From the NCBI GenBank assembly GCA_902794155.1, contig CADBGN010000011.1, positions 1 through 46,365 of the forward strand: a DNA stretch of 46,365 bases. The letters are read 5' to 3'. The stretch's first letter is position 1; every line of letters begins with the position of its first letter. Shown here one piece after another: positions 1-8,502 of the stretch. The DNA is from an uncultured Bacteroidia bacterium (GTDB lineage: Bacteria; Bacteroidota; Bacteroidia; Bacteroidales; F082). A program made the position numbers and the translations under genes. The notes below the pieces were generated by a model. That model was not told the DNA's origin. It ran no database searches and was given only the letters and a program-made list of their open reading frames with translations.

Positions 1-366
1 ACCGCCGAGAGGCAGGTTGGTCAAGCTGTTCTTGAAGATCTGTTCGAAGCCCAAGAACTTCAGCATTGACTCGTTTACTTTGGGGTGGAAGCGGAGACCA
101 CCTTTGTAGGCGCCGAGGGCAGCATTGTACTGCACACGGTAACCGAGGTTGACCTGGGTCTGACCTTTATCGTCAACCCACACAACGCGGAACTTGAAGA
201 TACGGTCGGGCTCAACAATGCGCTCGACAATCTTAGCAGCCTCGAACTCGGGGTGCTTGTTGTATTCTTCTTCGATGGTTTCCAGGACTTCGCGAACGGC
301 CTGTAAGTACTCATTTTCGCCCGGATGCTTAGCTTCCAGAGCGGTCATAATTTCATTGACTTTCAT
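1..366 (-). CDS. gdhA: NADP-type glutamate dehydrogenase, N-terminal 122 codons (cut by window edge)
   Basis: Reading the minus strand from the ATG at 364-366 gives MKVNEIMTALEAKHPGENEY and stays open to base 1. It ends in the family hallmark YKGGLRFHP, then LKFLGFEQIFKNSL and LPLGG. This is the substrate-binding N-terminal region of hexameric glutamate dehydrogenase, including the first part of the glutamate-binding segment. The family interconverts 2-oxoglutarate plus ammonium and glutamate in the cytoplasm. The catalytic lysine and the Rossmann domain lie outside the window, so NADP preference is inferred from the N-terminal sequence type only. A -7 box lies about 65 bases upstream of the start. 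Together with the glutamate synthase-like gene at the right edge, it gives nitrogen-assimilation genes at both ends. Confidence 0.95.
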   Translation of the reverse strand, partial: MKVNEIMTALEAKHPGENEYLQAVREVLETIEEEYNKHPEFEAAKIVERIVEPDRIFKFRVVWVDDKGQTQVNLGYRVQYNAALGAYKGGLRFHPKVNESMLKFLGFEQIFKNSLTNLPLGG

Positions 367-430
367 TTTTTGACTTTAATTAAGGTTTATTTAATTGTTA
401 GAAAGTTTGCTTACTACTAGTAAATCGGTG

Positions 431-438
431 CAAAGATA
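431..438 (-). promoter_or_regulatory. -7 promoter box for gdhA
   Basis: TATCTTTG on the minus strand matches the Bacteroidota TAnnTTTG -7 consensus. A TTTG on the same strand at 461-464 leaves a 22-base spacer and could be the -33 element. The implied leader is about 60 bases. Confidence 0.6.
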
Positions 439-495
439 AGGTTTTTATTTAAACAATTTCCAAATTCCACAAAATATTTTCATTTTCCTCTTTTA

Positions 496-1161
496 CTAGT
501 CTGCATTTTGCGGATCATCGTCTTCAAACACCACCTTACCCTCTTCATACTCAACGATTTTCGTAATCCTGCCATCGGGATTATAATAGATTTCCTTACC
601 GTGTTTCAGATTATTGACATAAGGTACTTCTAAGCATTTGTAGCCCGACTCCTCATAACAGATTTGCTTGCCCGTACCCATCTTATAATCCGCCTTGCTC
701 GCCAATGCACCGCTGGGATAAAAGATAAACCATGAGCCGTCCATCATGCCATCCTTGTATTGGCCTTCCTGAAAGACCTGCCCGTTGTCGAACCATTTCT
801 TCGTCTCACCGTTGAGTTTACCGTTGACATAATAATCCTCTGAAGCCAAAACGCCTTTTACGCTGTAACTTCGATAGATGCTGTCGCGTAGTCCATTCTT
901 ATACCAACACTCAACATCCAATTCGCCATTTTGATGGAAACGCTGATATCGTCCCTCAAGTGTGTCGTTCCTGTAAAATGCCCGAGTCATCACCTTGCCC
1001 TGTTTGGTATACCAAACGCCCTCGCCGTTCAGCTTGTCACCTTCATAGCGCAACTCCGACTTCAACTTACCATTCTCCCAATAGGTCCTTTGAATTCCAT
1101 CGTTGCATGCGCCAAGGAACAATATGGACATAAGAAAGAGTATACAACAAGGCTTAGTCAT
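496..1161 (-). CDS. YwqK/MORN-type repeat lipoprotein
   Basis: The 221-residue product starts with a lipoprotein signal peptide (MTKPCCILFLMSILFLGAC, lipobox LGAC). It should be acylated at Cys19 and anchored in a membrane facing the periplasm or cell surface. The rest is tandem repeats of about 22 residues of the form xNGxxxGxxxxYxxNG (for example GKLNGEGVWYTKQGK, GKLNGETKKWFDNGQ), the MORN-like repeat of the YwqK family. Database names often call YwqK proteins antitoxins, but nothing here supports a toxin pair. Its start overlaps the end of the LysM gene by 8 bases, so it is the last gene of the guaA operon. A second YwqK protein lies at 43198-43869. Molecular function is unknown. Confidence 0.8.
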   Translation of the reverse strand: MTKPCCILFLMSILFLGACNDGIQRTYWENGKLKSELRYEGDKLNGEGVWYTKQGKVMTRAFYRNDTLEGRYQRFHQNGELDVECWYKNGLRDSIYRSYSVKGVLASEDYYVNGKLNGETKKWFDNGQVFQEGQYKDGMMDGSWFIFYPSGALASKADYKMGTGKQICYEESGYKCLEVPYVNNLKHGKEIYYNPDGRITKIVEYEEGKVVFEDDDPQNAD

Positions 1162-3697
1162 CCTCAGCAGGTTTCTTGAACGGGTCGACAGGGACTAATT
1201 CGATGTTATCCTTATCGTATTGATAAATACTCCAATACAGGTTTTCCTTGCCTTCATTGCCTCCCGCATTCAAATAGTTCTTATAGTAGAAACGGTAATT
1301 TGTATGCAACATCGAAGCTTGATAGCAATGCAGGCAATTAATCAAGTCATCGCTTCCATATTGCATCAGGGCGTTGAGGAAATATTTACCTACATCATAA
1401 CCTTCAAAGGCATATCGTTGTGGATCAACGACATACTTTTGCCTAAAGTGGATTACAAAGTTTTTTGCTTCTTCACTATTATAGTCGACAAAATAGTCAC
1501 TGACATAGATGGCATTCATCTTAAGCAAGTTGTCGACCAATAGCTTTTCATGCTTCTGCCAGTCAGGAGCGCATATCAGGGTAACAGGATACCGTTCGGC
1601 CGTCCGAGTCAATGAGTTGAGCATTTGTGTGGCAAACACATTATCATCACCGTAGGCAATAATCACATTGTCGCGCACACCCGAAAGCCTCGACCTCACT
1701 TCGCCCATTTTGCTGTAGGGATAGCGATTCACCTTGTTGGACAAAACGACTTCATTGGTCATGCCCGTTTGGAAGTCACCCGTGGAATACACTTGGCCTT
1801 CCACATCAATGGTAGGCACCATTCGGCTACCCATCTCCAAACGTTCGCTTTCATTGCGGGCATATTGGAGAAATTCGTCGCCAGAAACTGTAACTTCTTC
1901 ATTAATGGCCATGTTCAGATGGTGTTCCAGTTGATCCAAAAAAGCCGTATCGGTATCCTTTTCACGACTGACAATGAACACATTAGCATTGGGATAACGG
2001 TTTTTCACCAAGTTGGAGATGGACAAAATCATGCCTACATCACCCGACTTTGCCTTGATGACATTAGGATTGTCTTCAATTACCGATTTACGGGTCGTCA
2101 TAGGATTGACCACCGCGATGTCGTTGGCCTTGGCGTATTCCTCAACAATGTCGAATGAGTTGCCAAAGAAAGGTCCAACTATCAAATCCAAGTCTTTGTT
2201 TTGAATCTTGGCCACGGCATTTTCAGCAGTAGCGGTATTATCGGTCACGTCGATGACGGTCAAATCAAGTTTCATCCCCTGTTTCTCCATGGCCTCAGCG
2301 GCAATCATGAAGCCCTCATAGAACTGAAGGAACGACATGGGACGCGACTTTTTGGTCTTGGATGCATTATCTTTCGAAACATCGACGCTGCCGATGTTAT
2401 TCAAATACAAAGGTACCATCAGCGCCACATGATAACGTTTGGAAGCATTTTCAGGCGCTGCGACGCAATCCGGAATATCACCCGTCTCAAAATCAAATTC
2501 CAATGGCTGATGTTCTTGGATGTCCTGAGACTCTTCAGGCTCTTCCACTTCCACCACCTCTACAACTTCATCCTGTTCCTTTTCTTGTGGAATCCAATAG
2601 AAATCGGTTATCGGTTGGATAGGTATCAGCACCACTTGGTTTTCAAACACATGGGAACCCACGGAAACATTTATGTTTCTAAAAGCATTTTCGTCTACTT
2701 TCCATCGTTTCAGCAAAGACGAAACACGCTCATTATATTCACATGAGTGCACAATGTAATCGTTTTCATTGGTCACTTGAGGAATAACGATGCGAGTCCC
2801 TTCTTTGGGATCCTCAAAGGTCATTCTAGGATTGGCCTGCTTCAAATCTGCGACATCAATACCATATTCCTTGGCGATATCATAAAGGTCCTCTCCATGC
2901 TGCACAATGCGTGCCTTACCGTCGAAAAATGGCTTATGATTGGGTTGCGGTTCAATAACGACAGGCGTCTCCTGCTCTTTAGGCTGTTCCACAACGGGTT
3001 CTGGTTCCGGCTTAACAGGCTTCACCACAACCGTTTTGGGTTCAAGTTCAGGTTCTGGAGCAGGTTCTTGTTCCACAACAGGTACTGGCTCGGGGTTGAC
3101 AGGTTCCACCACGACAGGTTCAGGTTCCGGTTCTGGCTGTACCACAACAGGCTCCTCTTTGGGTTCTGGTTTCACGGGTTTAACCTTCACCGGTTCTGGC
3201 TCGGATTCTGTCTCTGGCTTCTCCACAACGGGCTCTTCTTTCGGCTCTGGTTTCACGGGTTTAACCTTCACTGATTCTGGCTCGGGCTTCACCACGACAG
3301 GTTCTTCTTTAGGCTCAGGTTTAACTGGTTTAACCGTAACTGGTTTCTGTTCAGACACTGGCTCAGGTTCAGGTTTGACCGTCACAGGCAAAGGCTCTTC
3401 CACCTTCGGCTCTTGGACGGGTCGGACAGGAATACCCAACACATGCCCAACCTTTAAGCCGTCCTTCACCTCCGGATTCAACAATTCTATTTCTTCAACA
3501 GACACGTTGTATGCCTTCGACAGGCTATAGAGTGTCTGCCCTTGCCTCACGCGGTGCAAATAGTACTCCTTACCACCAATTTTTGTCTTATCAGTCGAAC
3601 GTTCTATCACCTCTTGAGCCATCACATTGCCCGAAAGCAACGTGCTAAAGAGGAAAAAGAGGAAGAAAAACAGTTTATTCTTCATTGTCTTACTCAT
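1154..3697 (-). CDS. LysM-repeat protein fused to a periplasmic-binding (ABC receptor-like) domain
   Basis: 847 residues with a cleavable signal peptide (MSKTMKNKLFFFLFFLFSTL, then SGNVMAQ). LysM 1 spans about residues 45-91 (VRQGQTLYSLSKAYNVS). A Pro/Glu/Val/Lys-rich repetitive linker spans about 92-255, with a KPVKPEPKEEPVV unit recurring. Two more LysM-like segments lie at about 262-306 and 313-360. From about residue 420 there is a type I periplasmic-binding fold (YHVALMVPLYLNN, then DLIVGPFFGNS). LysM domains bind peptidoglycan, so the protein is probably tethered to the wall and senses or holds a ligand; no permease gene is adjacent. It starts 8 bases after guaA and overlaps the YwqK gene, so it is mid-operon. 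Ligand unknown. Confidence 0.85.
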   Translation of the reverse strand: MSKTMKNKLFFFLFFLFSTLLSGNVMAQEVIERSTDKTKIGGKEYYLHRVRQGQTLYSLSKAYNVSVEEIELLNPEVKDGLKVGHVLGIPVRPVQEPKVEEPLPVTVKPEPEPVSEQKPVTVKPVKPEPKEEPVVVKPEPESVKVKPVKPEPKEEPVVEKPETESEPEPVKVKPVKPEPKEEPVVVQPEPEPEPVVVEPVNPEPVPVVEQEPAPEPELEPKTVVVKPVKPEPEPVVEQPKEQETPVVIEPQPNHKPFFDGKARIVQHGEDLYDIAKEYGIDVADLKQANPRMTFEDPKEGTRIVIPQVTNENDYIVHSCEYNERVSSLLKRWKVDENAFRNINVSVGSHVFENQVVLIPIQPITDFYWIPQEKEQDEVVEVVEVEEPEESQDIQEHQPLEFDFETGDIPDCVAAPENASKRYHVALMVPLYLNNIGSVDVSKDNASKTKKSRPMSFLQFYEGFMIAAEAMEKQGMKLDLTVIDVTDNTATAENAVAKIQNKDLDLIVGPFFGNSFDIVEEYAKANDIAVVNPMTTRKSVIEDNPNVIKAKSGDVGMILSISNLVKNRYPNANVFIVSREKDTDTAFLDQLEHHLNMAINEEVTVSGDEFLQYARNESERLEMGSRMVPTIDVEGQVYSTGDFQTGMTNEVVLSNKVNRYPYSKMGEVRSRLSGVRDNVIIAYGDDNVFATQMLNSLTRTAERYPVTLICAPDWQKHEKLLVDNLLKMNAIYVSDYFVDYNSEEAKNFVIHFRQKYVVDPQRYAFEGYDVGKYFLNALMQYGSDDLINCLHCYQASMLHTNYRFYYKNYLNAGGNEGKENLYWSIYQYDKDNIELVPVDPFKKPAEDD

Positions 3698-3705
3698 TTA
3701 CAGTG

Positions 3706-5280
3706 TTATTCCCATTCGATGGTCGCCGGCGGCTTCGATGAGATGTCGTAGCACACCCGGTTGACGCCTTTCACCTTATTAATAATATCATTCGACACCT
3801 TGGCCATGAATTCATACGGCAGATGCACCCAGTCGGCGGTCATGCCGTCGGTCGAGATCACCGCACGCAGGGCAATAGTATATTCGTAGCTGCGTTCATC
3901 GCCCATCACACCCACCGATTTCACGGGCAAAAGAATGGTTCCTGCCTGCCAGATGCTGTCGTACAGGTTGTCAGCCATTTCATTAGGATATGAAGCACTT
4001 GGCAATTCACATGGCCAGCTACGCAGCCCCTTGATGAAGATGTCGTCAGCCTCGCGCAAGATGCGAAGCTTCTCTTCGGTGACTTCGCCCAAGATACGGA
4101 TGCCCAGACTCGGCCCAGGGAAAGGATGGCGACCGATGAGTTCGCGCTTGATGCCCAAGGCGCGGCCCACACGGCGTACCTCGTCCTTGAACAGCGAACG
4201 CAACGGCTCCACAATCTTCAGGTTCATCTTTTCGGGTAGACCGCCCACGTTGTGGTGCGACTTGATCTTGCAGCTCGGTCCGTTGACACTCACGCTCTCG
4301 ATAACATCGGGATAGATGGTGCCTTGGGCCAGCCAGCGGGCGCCTTCAATTTTTTGCGCCTCAGCGTCAAACACATCAATAAACGTGGATCCAATGGCCT
4401 TGCGTTTGGCCTCAGGGTCGGTCACACCCGCCAGTTTCTGCAGGAACAGTGGTCCAGAGTGTACGCCAATGACATTGAGGCCCATCTCCTTATAGGAGTC
4501 AAGCACATCTTCAAACTCATTCTTGCGAAGCAAGCCGTTATCCACAAAGATGCAAGTCAAGTTCTTGCCAATCGCCTTATTGAGCAACACGGCAGCCACG
4601 GTGCTGTCGACACCACCCGAAAGGCCAAGGATGACCTTGTCGTCGCCCAATTGTTGCTTCAAGATGGCGACGGTATTGTCGATGAAGGAATCCGGAGTCC
4701 AATCGCCTTTGCAGCCACAAACGCCGAGGGCGAAGTTGGCCAACATCTGCGGGCCTTCCTTGGTGTGGAACACCTCGGGATGGAACTGAACCGCGTAAGT
4801 CTCCTCACCTTCAACCTTATAAGCTGCATTTTCCACATCGTCGGTCGAGGCGATGATACGAGCATACGTAGGCAATTTGGCGATGGTGTCGCCATGGCTC
4901 ATCCACACTTGTGAAGTCTTGCTCACACCTTTAAACAACGGTGACGCCTCGTCAATCACAGTCAGCATGGCACGGCCATATTCACGGGCGATGCTGCCAT
5001 TGACCTCACCACCAAAATGCTGGGCGATGAACTGGGCGCCATAGCAGATGCCCAGCAATGGAAGCTTACCTTTGATATTCGACAAGTCGGCAATGGGGGC
5101 CTTCTCATCACGCACCGAGAACGGGCTACCACTAAGGATCACGCCTTTGACATTAGGGCCGATGGCCGGTATCTTATTAAATGGATGGATTTCGCAATAG
5201 ACGTTCAACTCGCGTAGGCGACGACCAATTAGCTGGGTCACCTGAGAGCCGAAGTCAAGAATGAGAATCATTTCTTGCAT
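3706..5280 (-). CDS. guaA: GMP synthase (glutamine-hydrolysing)
   Basis: The 524-residue protein converts XMP to GMP using glutamine and ATP in the cytoplasm. The class I amidotransferase domain comes first: [15 protein letters not shown], the nucleophile region LLGICYGAQ and the partner His-Glu in VQFHPEV. The ATP-pyrophosphatase domain follows with the P-loop LSGGVDST, and then the dimerisation domain ending PPATIEWE. I place the start at the ATG at 5278-5280 ([11 protein letters not shown]), as in Bacteroides relatives. The upstream TTG at 5296-5298 lies inside the -7 box and cannot be the start. The gene leads an operon with the LysM fusion and the YwqK lipoprotein. Confidence 0.97.
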   Translation of the reverse strand: MQEMILILDFGSQVTQLIGRRLRELNVYCEIHPFNKIPAIGPNVKGVILSGSPFSVRDEKAPIADLSNIKGKLPLLGICYGAQFIAQHFGGEVNGSIAREYGRAMLTVIDEASPLFKGVSKTSQVWMSHGDTIAKLPTYARIIASTDDVENAAYKVEGEETYAVQFHPEVFHTKEGPQMLANFALGVCGCKGDWTPDSFIDNTVAILKQQLGDDKVILGLSGGVDSTVAAVLLNKAIGKNLTCIFVDNGLLRKNEFEDVLDSYKEMGLNVIGVHSGPLFLQKLAGVTDPEAKRKAIGSTFIDVFDAEAQKIEGARWLAQGTIYPDVIESVSVNGPSCKIKSHHNVGGLPEKMNLKIVEPLRSLFKDEVRRVGRALGIKRELIGRHPFPGPSLGIRILGEVTEEKLRILREADDIFIKGLRSWPCELPSASYPNEMADNLYDSIWQAGTILLPVKSVGVMGDERSYEYTIALRAVISTDGMTADWVHLPYEFMAKVSNDIINKVKGVNRVCYDISSKPPATIEWE

Positions 5281-5295
5281 AACGAAAATTTTGTG

Positions 5296-5303
5296 CAAAA
5301 ATA
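5296..5303 (-). promoter_or_regulatory. -7 promoter box for guaA operon
   Basis: TATTTTTG on the minus strand, 15 bases upstream of the chosen guaA ATG, giving a very short leader. It lies 23 bases from the opposing -7 box of the PrsW-like gene, so the two -33 regions overlap each other's -7 boxes. Confidence 0.7.
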
Positions 5304-5326
5304 AGCTTTTTTCACGGATAAAGCCG

Positions 5327-5334
5327 TATTTTTG
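5327..5334 (+). promoter_or_regulatory. -7 promoter box for the PrsW-like gene
   Basis: TATTTTTG, 17 bases upstream of the ATG at 5352, divergent from the guaA promoter. No clear TTTG -33 element is seen. Confidence 0.65.
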
Positions 5335-5351
5335 CAGAAAAGAAAACTATT

Positions 5352-6125
5352 ATGGTCATAAATCTACTGCTTTACCACGTACTCCTGTTCCTCTCCGTGC
5401 TTCCAGCTGCCCTGCTGATCATATTTATTTATCGTCAGGACAAATACCAAAAAGAGCCTTTCAAATCATTGTGCAAGGCCTTCTTCGGTGGCATGCTGGC
5501 CGTGGTGTTCACTATCGTCACCGTCAGGATCATCGACTACACCATAGGACTTATCCCCTACCTCAACCAGACCGTTTTTTACGACTCATTCATCACCGCA
5601 GGCATTCCTGAAGAGCTTTGCAAGTTCTTGATCTTCATGATATTCATTTGGAACGACAAGAACTTTGACGAATATTTCGACGGCATCGTATATGCCTCCT
5701 TCATCAGCTTAGGCTTTGCCACCGTCGAGAACATCATGTACGTCATGCCTGGTGGCATTGGCACGGGTATCGTACGCGCTTTGATCTCCGTTCCCGCCCA
5801 TTTCCTCTTCGGCGTCATCTTAGGCTATTTCCTCTCTTTGGCCAAGTTCAACAGCGACAAGAAAGGACGTTACATCATCATCGGCTTGCTCATCGCCATG
5901 GCTGCCCACGGCTTGTTTGACTGGCTGCTCATGTTCAGCGACCGGATAGGAGGTGCGTTAAGTTCCTTCATCTACACTTTCTTCATCGCCGGCGACGTCA
6001 TGCTTTGGCGTCTGGGCATCCGACTCATCAAGAAGCACCAAAACAACTCGCTTATGCAGGCTCAAGAAGTAACCACCGAAAACGAATACGACCAAATCGA
6101 CTGGAACGCGGGCGACAAGCAATAA
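5352..6125 (+). CDS. PrsW-family intramembrane metalloprotease
   Basis: A 257-residue polytopic membrane protein with about seven or eight hydrophobic segments. The family motifs are present in order: PEELCKF with Glu87-Glu88 and Lys91, GFATVENIMY with Glu126-Asn127, the His of PAHFLFG (His150), and HGLFD with His186 and Asp190. These belong to the CAAX-protease/PrsW glutamic-abortive superfamily. PrsW in Bacillus clips an anti-sigma factor in the membrane; no anti-sigma gene is nearby, so the substrate here is unknown. It has its own promoter and is followed 36 bases later by ychF, which has a separate -7 box. The C-terminal 25 residues are polar and cytoplasmic. Confidence 0.85.
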   Translation: MVINLLLYHVLLFLSVLPAALLIIFIYRQDKYQKEPFKSLCKAFFGGMLAVVFTIVTVRIIDYTIGLIPYLNQTVFYDSFITAGIPEELCKFLIFMIFIWNDKNFDEYFDGIVYASFISLGFATVENIMYVMPGGIGTGIVRALISVPAHFLFGVILGYFLSLAKFNSDKKGRYIIIGLLIAMAAHGLFDWLLMFSDRIGGALSSFIYTFFIAGDVMLWRLGIRLIKKHQNNSLMQAQEVTTENEYDQIDWNAGDKQ

Positions 6126-6130
6126 ATTCA

Positions 6131-6138
6131 TATCTTTG
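6131..6138 (+). promoter_or_regulatory. -7 promoter box for ychF
   Basis: TATCTTTG, 23 bases upstream of the ychF ATG and 5 bases after the stop codon of the upstream gene. No good -33 TTTG is visible. Confidence 0.6.
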
Positions 6139-6161
6139 CAGCAAATTTAAACCTTATCATT

Positions 6162-7232
6162 ATGGCACTCAATTGCGGAATCATCGGCCTTTCGAGCACT
6201 GGAAAGACCACCATATTCAACTGTATATCAAACACCAAGGCAGAAATCGGTTTTGCCTCAAAATCCAATATCGGCATGTGCGAGGTGGTGGACGAACGCC
6301 TCAAACTCATCGACAACATCTCCCACTCGAAGCGCATCGTGCCTGCCACGGTCGAAATCGTCGACCTGCCAGGCTTGAGCAAAGGCGGTCAAGGCGTGGG
6401 TAACAAGCTCCTCGCCGAGGTGCAGACCATGGATGCCCTCATCCATGTACTGCGTTGCTTTGATGACCCCAACATCCCTCACAGCGAAGGCAGCATCGAC
6501 CCCGTTCGTGACATGGAACTCGTTGATCTCGAGCTGCAGGTGCGCGATTTGGATCTGGTCACCCGCAAGTTGGAACGTGTGCAAAAGCTTTTGAAGAATG
6601 GCGAAAAGGACAACAAGAAAGCCTTCGATGTGCTCAGCGTCTACAAAGAAACCCTGGAGAACTTCGGCAATGCCCGCGATGCCAAGGTAGCCGAGGAAGA
6701 CAAGAAGTTCGTTCAGGACATCCAACTGCTGACGGCCAAACCCATCATCTACGTCTGCAACGTGGACGACGCTTCAGCCACCACTGGCAACAAGTACTCA
6801 GATGCAGTAAAAGCATCCTTGAAAGAAGGTCAAGAGATGCTGATAATCGCTGGTAAGTTGGAGGCTGAAATTGCCGAACTCGACGCTGATGACAGAGCTC
6901 TGTTTATGGAAGATGCCGGCTTGACCGAGCCAGGCGTGAATAAGTTGGTACGTACCGCCTACCACACTTTGAACCTGCATTCCTTCTTCACCACTGGCCC
7001 TGATGAGACAAGAGCTTGGACCATCCATGTAGGCGACACCGCTCCTATCGCAGCCGGTGCCATCCACAGCGACCTGCAACGTGGCTTCATCCGCGCTGAG
7101 GTGATGAGCACGGAAGACTTCCTAAAGTACGGTTCTGAAGCTGCAGTGAAGGAAGCGGGCAAGTTCCGCGTGGAGGGCAAGACGTATGTTGTTCAGGACG
7201 GGGATATTTTGAATATTCGATTCAATGTATAG
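6162..7232 (+). CDS. ychF: YchF/Obg-family ATPase, divergent G-domain
   Basis: 356 residues with the YchF layout: N-terminal P-loop NTPase, helical insertion (about residues 125-190), and a C-terminal TGS-like domain ending VEGKTYVVQDGDILNIRFNV. YchF binds ribosomes and prefers ATP. The P-loop here reads GLSSTGKTTIFN instead of the usual GLPNVGKSTLFN. The switch region is about four residues shorter and lacks the NFPF-type segment normally seen before the next conserved motif. Switch II reads DLPGLSKGGQGVGN, also shorter than usual. Key Lys and Thr of the P-loop remain, so nucleotide binding is plausible. It may be a paralogue rather than the housekeeping YchF. Confidence 0.85.
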   Translation: MALNCGIIGLSSTGKTTIFNCISNTKAEIGFASKSNIGMCEVVDERLKLIDNISHSKRIVPATVEIVDLPGLSKGGQGVGNKLLAEVQTMDALIHVLRCFDDPNIPHSEGSIDPVRDMELVDLELQVRDLDLVTRKLERVQKLLKNGEKDNKKAFDVLSVYKETLENFGNARDAKVAEEDKKFVQDIQLLTAKPIIYVCNVDDASATTGNKYSDAVKASLKEGQEMLIIAGKLEAEIAELDADDRALFMEDAGLTEPGVNKLVRTAYHTLNLHSFFTTGPDETRAWTIHVGDTAPIAAGAIHSDLQRGFIRAEVMSTEDFLKYGSEAAVKEAGKFRVEGKTYVVQDGDILNIRFNV

Positions 7233-7240
7233 TCTTCAAA

Positions 7241-7795
7241 AACTACAGATTACACAGATTAAACTGATTTTCGACAGATAATTATGGGGACGCAAGCGTC
7301 CAAATTGGTACAGATGGTTGGAGAAACAAATGGAAACAGATCAGTTTATATATAAAAAAGAAACCTATAACATTATTGGGGCTGCCATGGATGTGCATAG
7401 GACTCTTGGCATGGGATTTCTAGAATCTGTATATCAAGAGGCTATGGAAGTAGAATTGGCAAAGCGAAGTATTCCTTTTGTCTCACAAAAAAGAATTCAA
7501 ATTCAATACAAAGATGTATTATTGAATCAGTATTATGTGTCAGACCTGTTTTGTTATGACAAAATCATAGTTGAATTGAAGGCTGTTTCAACCATTCTTC
7601 CCGAACACGAAGCTCAAATCATCAATTATATCCATGCCACTGGCATAAAATTGGGAATGCTTTTGAATTTTGGAGAAGAAAGTCTTTATTTCAAACGTTT
7701 TCCTAACATCATCCCAAAACCCATCTGTATAAATCCGCAGCTTTAGCTGCTAAATTGCCACGATTCGTTCTGTATAATCTGTATAATCTGTAGTT
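7241..7795. mobile_element. Inverted-repeat element carrying a GxxExxY gene
   Basis: Left end 7241-7261 (AACTACAGATTACACAGATTA) and right end 7775-7795 are inverted copies differing at one of 21 positions. Inside each end is a small hairpin with a two-base loop: GGACGC-AA-GCGTCC at 7288-7301 and GCAGCT-TT-AGCTGC at 7737-7750. A second inverted pair (TACAGATGG) lies at 7309-7317 and 7721-7729. The whole encloses one gene of the GxxExxY family. It starts 8 bases after the ychF stop and ends 10 bases before idi. No transposase is present, so movement would need help from elsewhere. I infer mobility from the architecture and from the related element at 9668-9811. Confidence 0.6.
7330..7746 (+). 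CDS. GxxExxY protein (PD-(D/E)XK nuclease-related family)
   Basis: 138 residues from the ATG at 7330; the TTG four codons upstream is less likely. The naming motif is seen as GFLESVY (Gly-x-x-Glu-x-x-Tyr) about a quarter of the way in, after GAAMDVHRTLGMG. The middle contains VSDLFCYDKIIVELKAV, which has the Asp ... Glu-x-Lys arrangement of PD-(D/E)XK nucleases. The function of the family is not established to my knowledge. The stop codon lies inside the right-hand hairpin of the surrounding inverted-repeat element. The gene is more AT-rich than ychF and idi on either side, which fits acquisition together with the element. Confidence 0.8.
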   Translation: METDQFIYKKETYNIIGAAMDVHRTLGMGFLESVYQEAMEVELAKRSIPFVSQKRIQIQYKDVLLNQYYVSDLFCYDKIIVELKAVSTILPEHEAQIINYIHATGIKLGMLLNFGEESLYFKRFPNIIPKPICINPQL

Positions 7796-7805
7796 AAATA
7801 AAAAA

Positions 7806-8339
7806 ATGGAATTTGTAATCTTAGTAGACAATAACGATCACCAAATAGGTTTGATGGAGAAGCAGGCCGCCCATATCGGCCCGCATCTCCATAGGGCTTT
7901 CTCGATTTTTATATTTAATTCGAAAGGCGAACTGTTGATGCAGCAGCGGGCCTTGTCGAAGTACCACTCCCCTGGCTTGTGGACCAACACCTGCTGCAGC
8001 CATCCACGTGACGGCGAGACACTGGAAGAAGCCACCTCACGGCGACTTTGGGAGGAGATGGGCATGCGATGCGAGATGCACGAAGTTTACACCTTTATTT
8101 ATAAGGCACCTGTCGGACAAGGCCTCACTGAGCATGAATTCGACCATGTTTTCATCGGTCAAAGCGATGACATCCCTTGTATCAACACCGAAGAAGTCGC
8201 CTCATGGAAATACGTGTCAATAGACGCACTTTCAAAAGATCTTGAATTGTATCCTAACCATTATACCGAATGGTTCAAAATCACTTTTGAGGAAATGTTG
8301 CACCATGCCAAATCAGTTTTTCCACATTTGAACCAATAG
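7806..8339 (+). CDS. idi: Isopentenyl-diphosphate delta-isomerase, type I
   Basis: The 177-residue Nudix-fold enzyme interconverts isopentenyl and dimethylallyl diphosphate for isoprenoid synthesis in the cytoplasm. The signature WTNTCCSHPRDGETLEEA carries the catalytic Cys (Cys64 by alignment with TNSVCGHP of E. coli), followed by the Nudix-like RRLWEEMG. The second catalytic element is EHEFDHVF with Glu109 and Glu111. The length matches the family. No -7 box lies just upstream; the right end of the GxxExxY element is only 10 bases away. Transcription must therefore come from within the element or by read-through from ychF. Confidence 0.93.
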   Translation: MEFVILVDNNDHQIGLMEKQAAHIGPHLHRAFSIFIFNSKGELLMQQRALSKYHSPGLWTNTCCSHPRDGETLEEATSRRLWEEMGMRCEMHEVYTFIYKAPVGQGLTEHEFDHVFIGQSDDIPCINTEEVASWKYVSIDALSKDLELYPNHYTEWFKITFEEMLHHAKSVFPHLNQ

Positions 8340-8452
8340 GCCTCTTCTATTACAACTTGTTGAAAATAAAGCACTAATCATATAAATTCATCTTGAATTA
8401 CTTTTTTCTACACAAAATAATTAGTAAATATACTTACTATAAGTATTTTTAC

Positions 8453-8460
8453 TATTTTTG
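8453..8460 (+). promoter_or_regulatory. -7 promoter box for porin gene
   Basis: TATTTTTG, giving a leader of about 35 bases to the ATG at 8503. An in-frame ATG-like start at 8458 overlaps this box and is excluded. The 160 bases between idi and the porin hold nothing else I recognise. Confidence 0.7.
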
Positions 8461-8502
8461 CCGCGTAAAATAAAATTGAAAACGTTTAATTCTTTAACTA
8501 CT

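Noticed and set aside
496-1161. Antitoxin of a toxin-antitoxin pair, as YwqK database names suggest
   Set aside because: It is a lipoprotein in a guaA operon with no toxin-like partner; the name does not reflect function here.
2940-3530. Plus-strand Gly/Ser/Thr-rich repetitive frame
   Set aside because: It is the complement of the Pro/Glu/Lys-rich linker of the LysM protein; the repetition comes from that linker.
5281-5298. TTG start giving guaA a longer N-terminus; same situation for the aldo/keto reductase at 24104-24106
   Set aside because: Both TTG codons lie inside TAnnTTTG -7 boxes, and family proteins begin at the downstream ATG.
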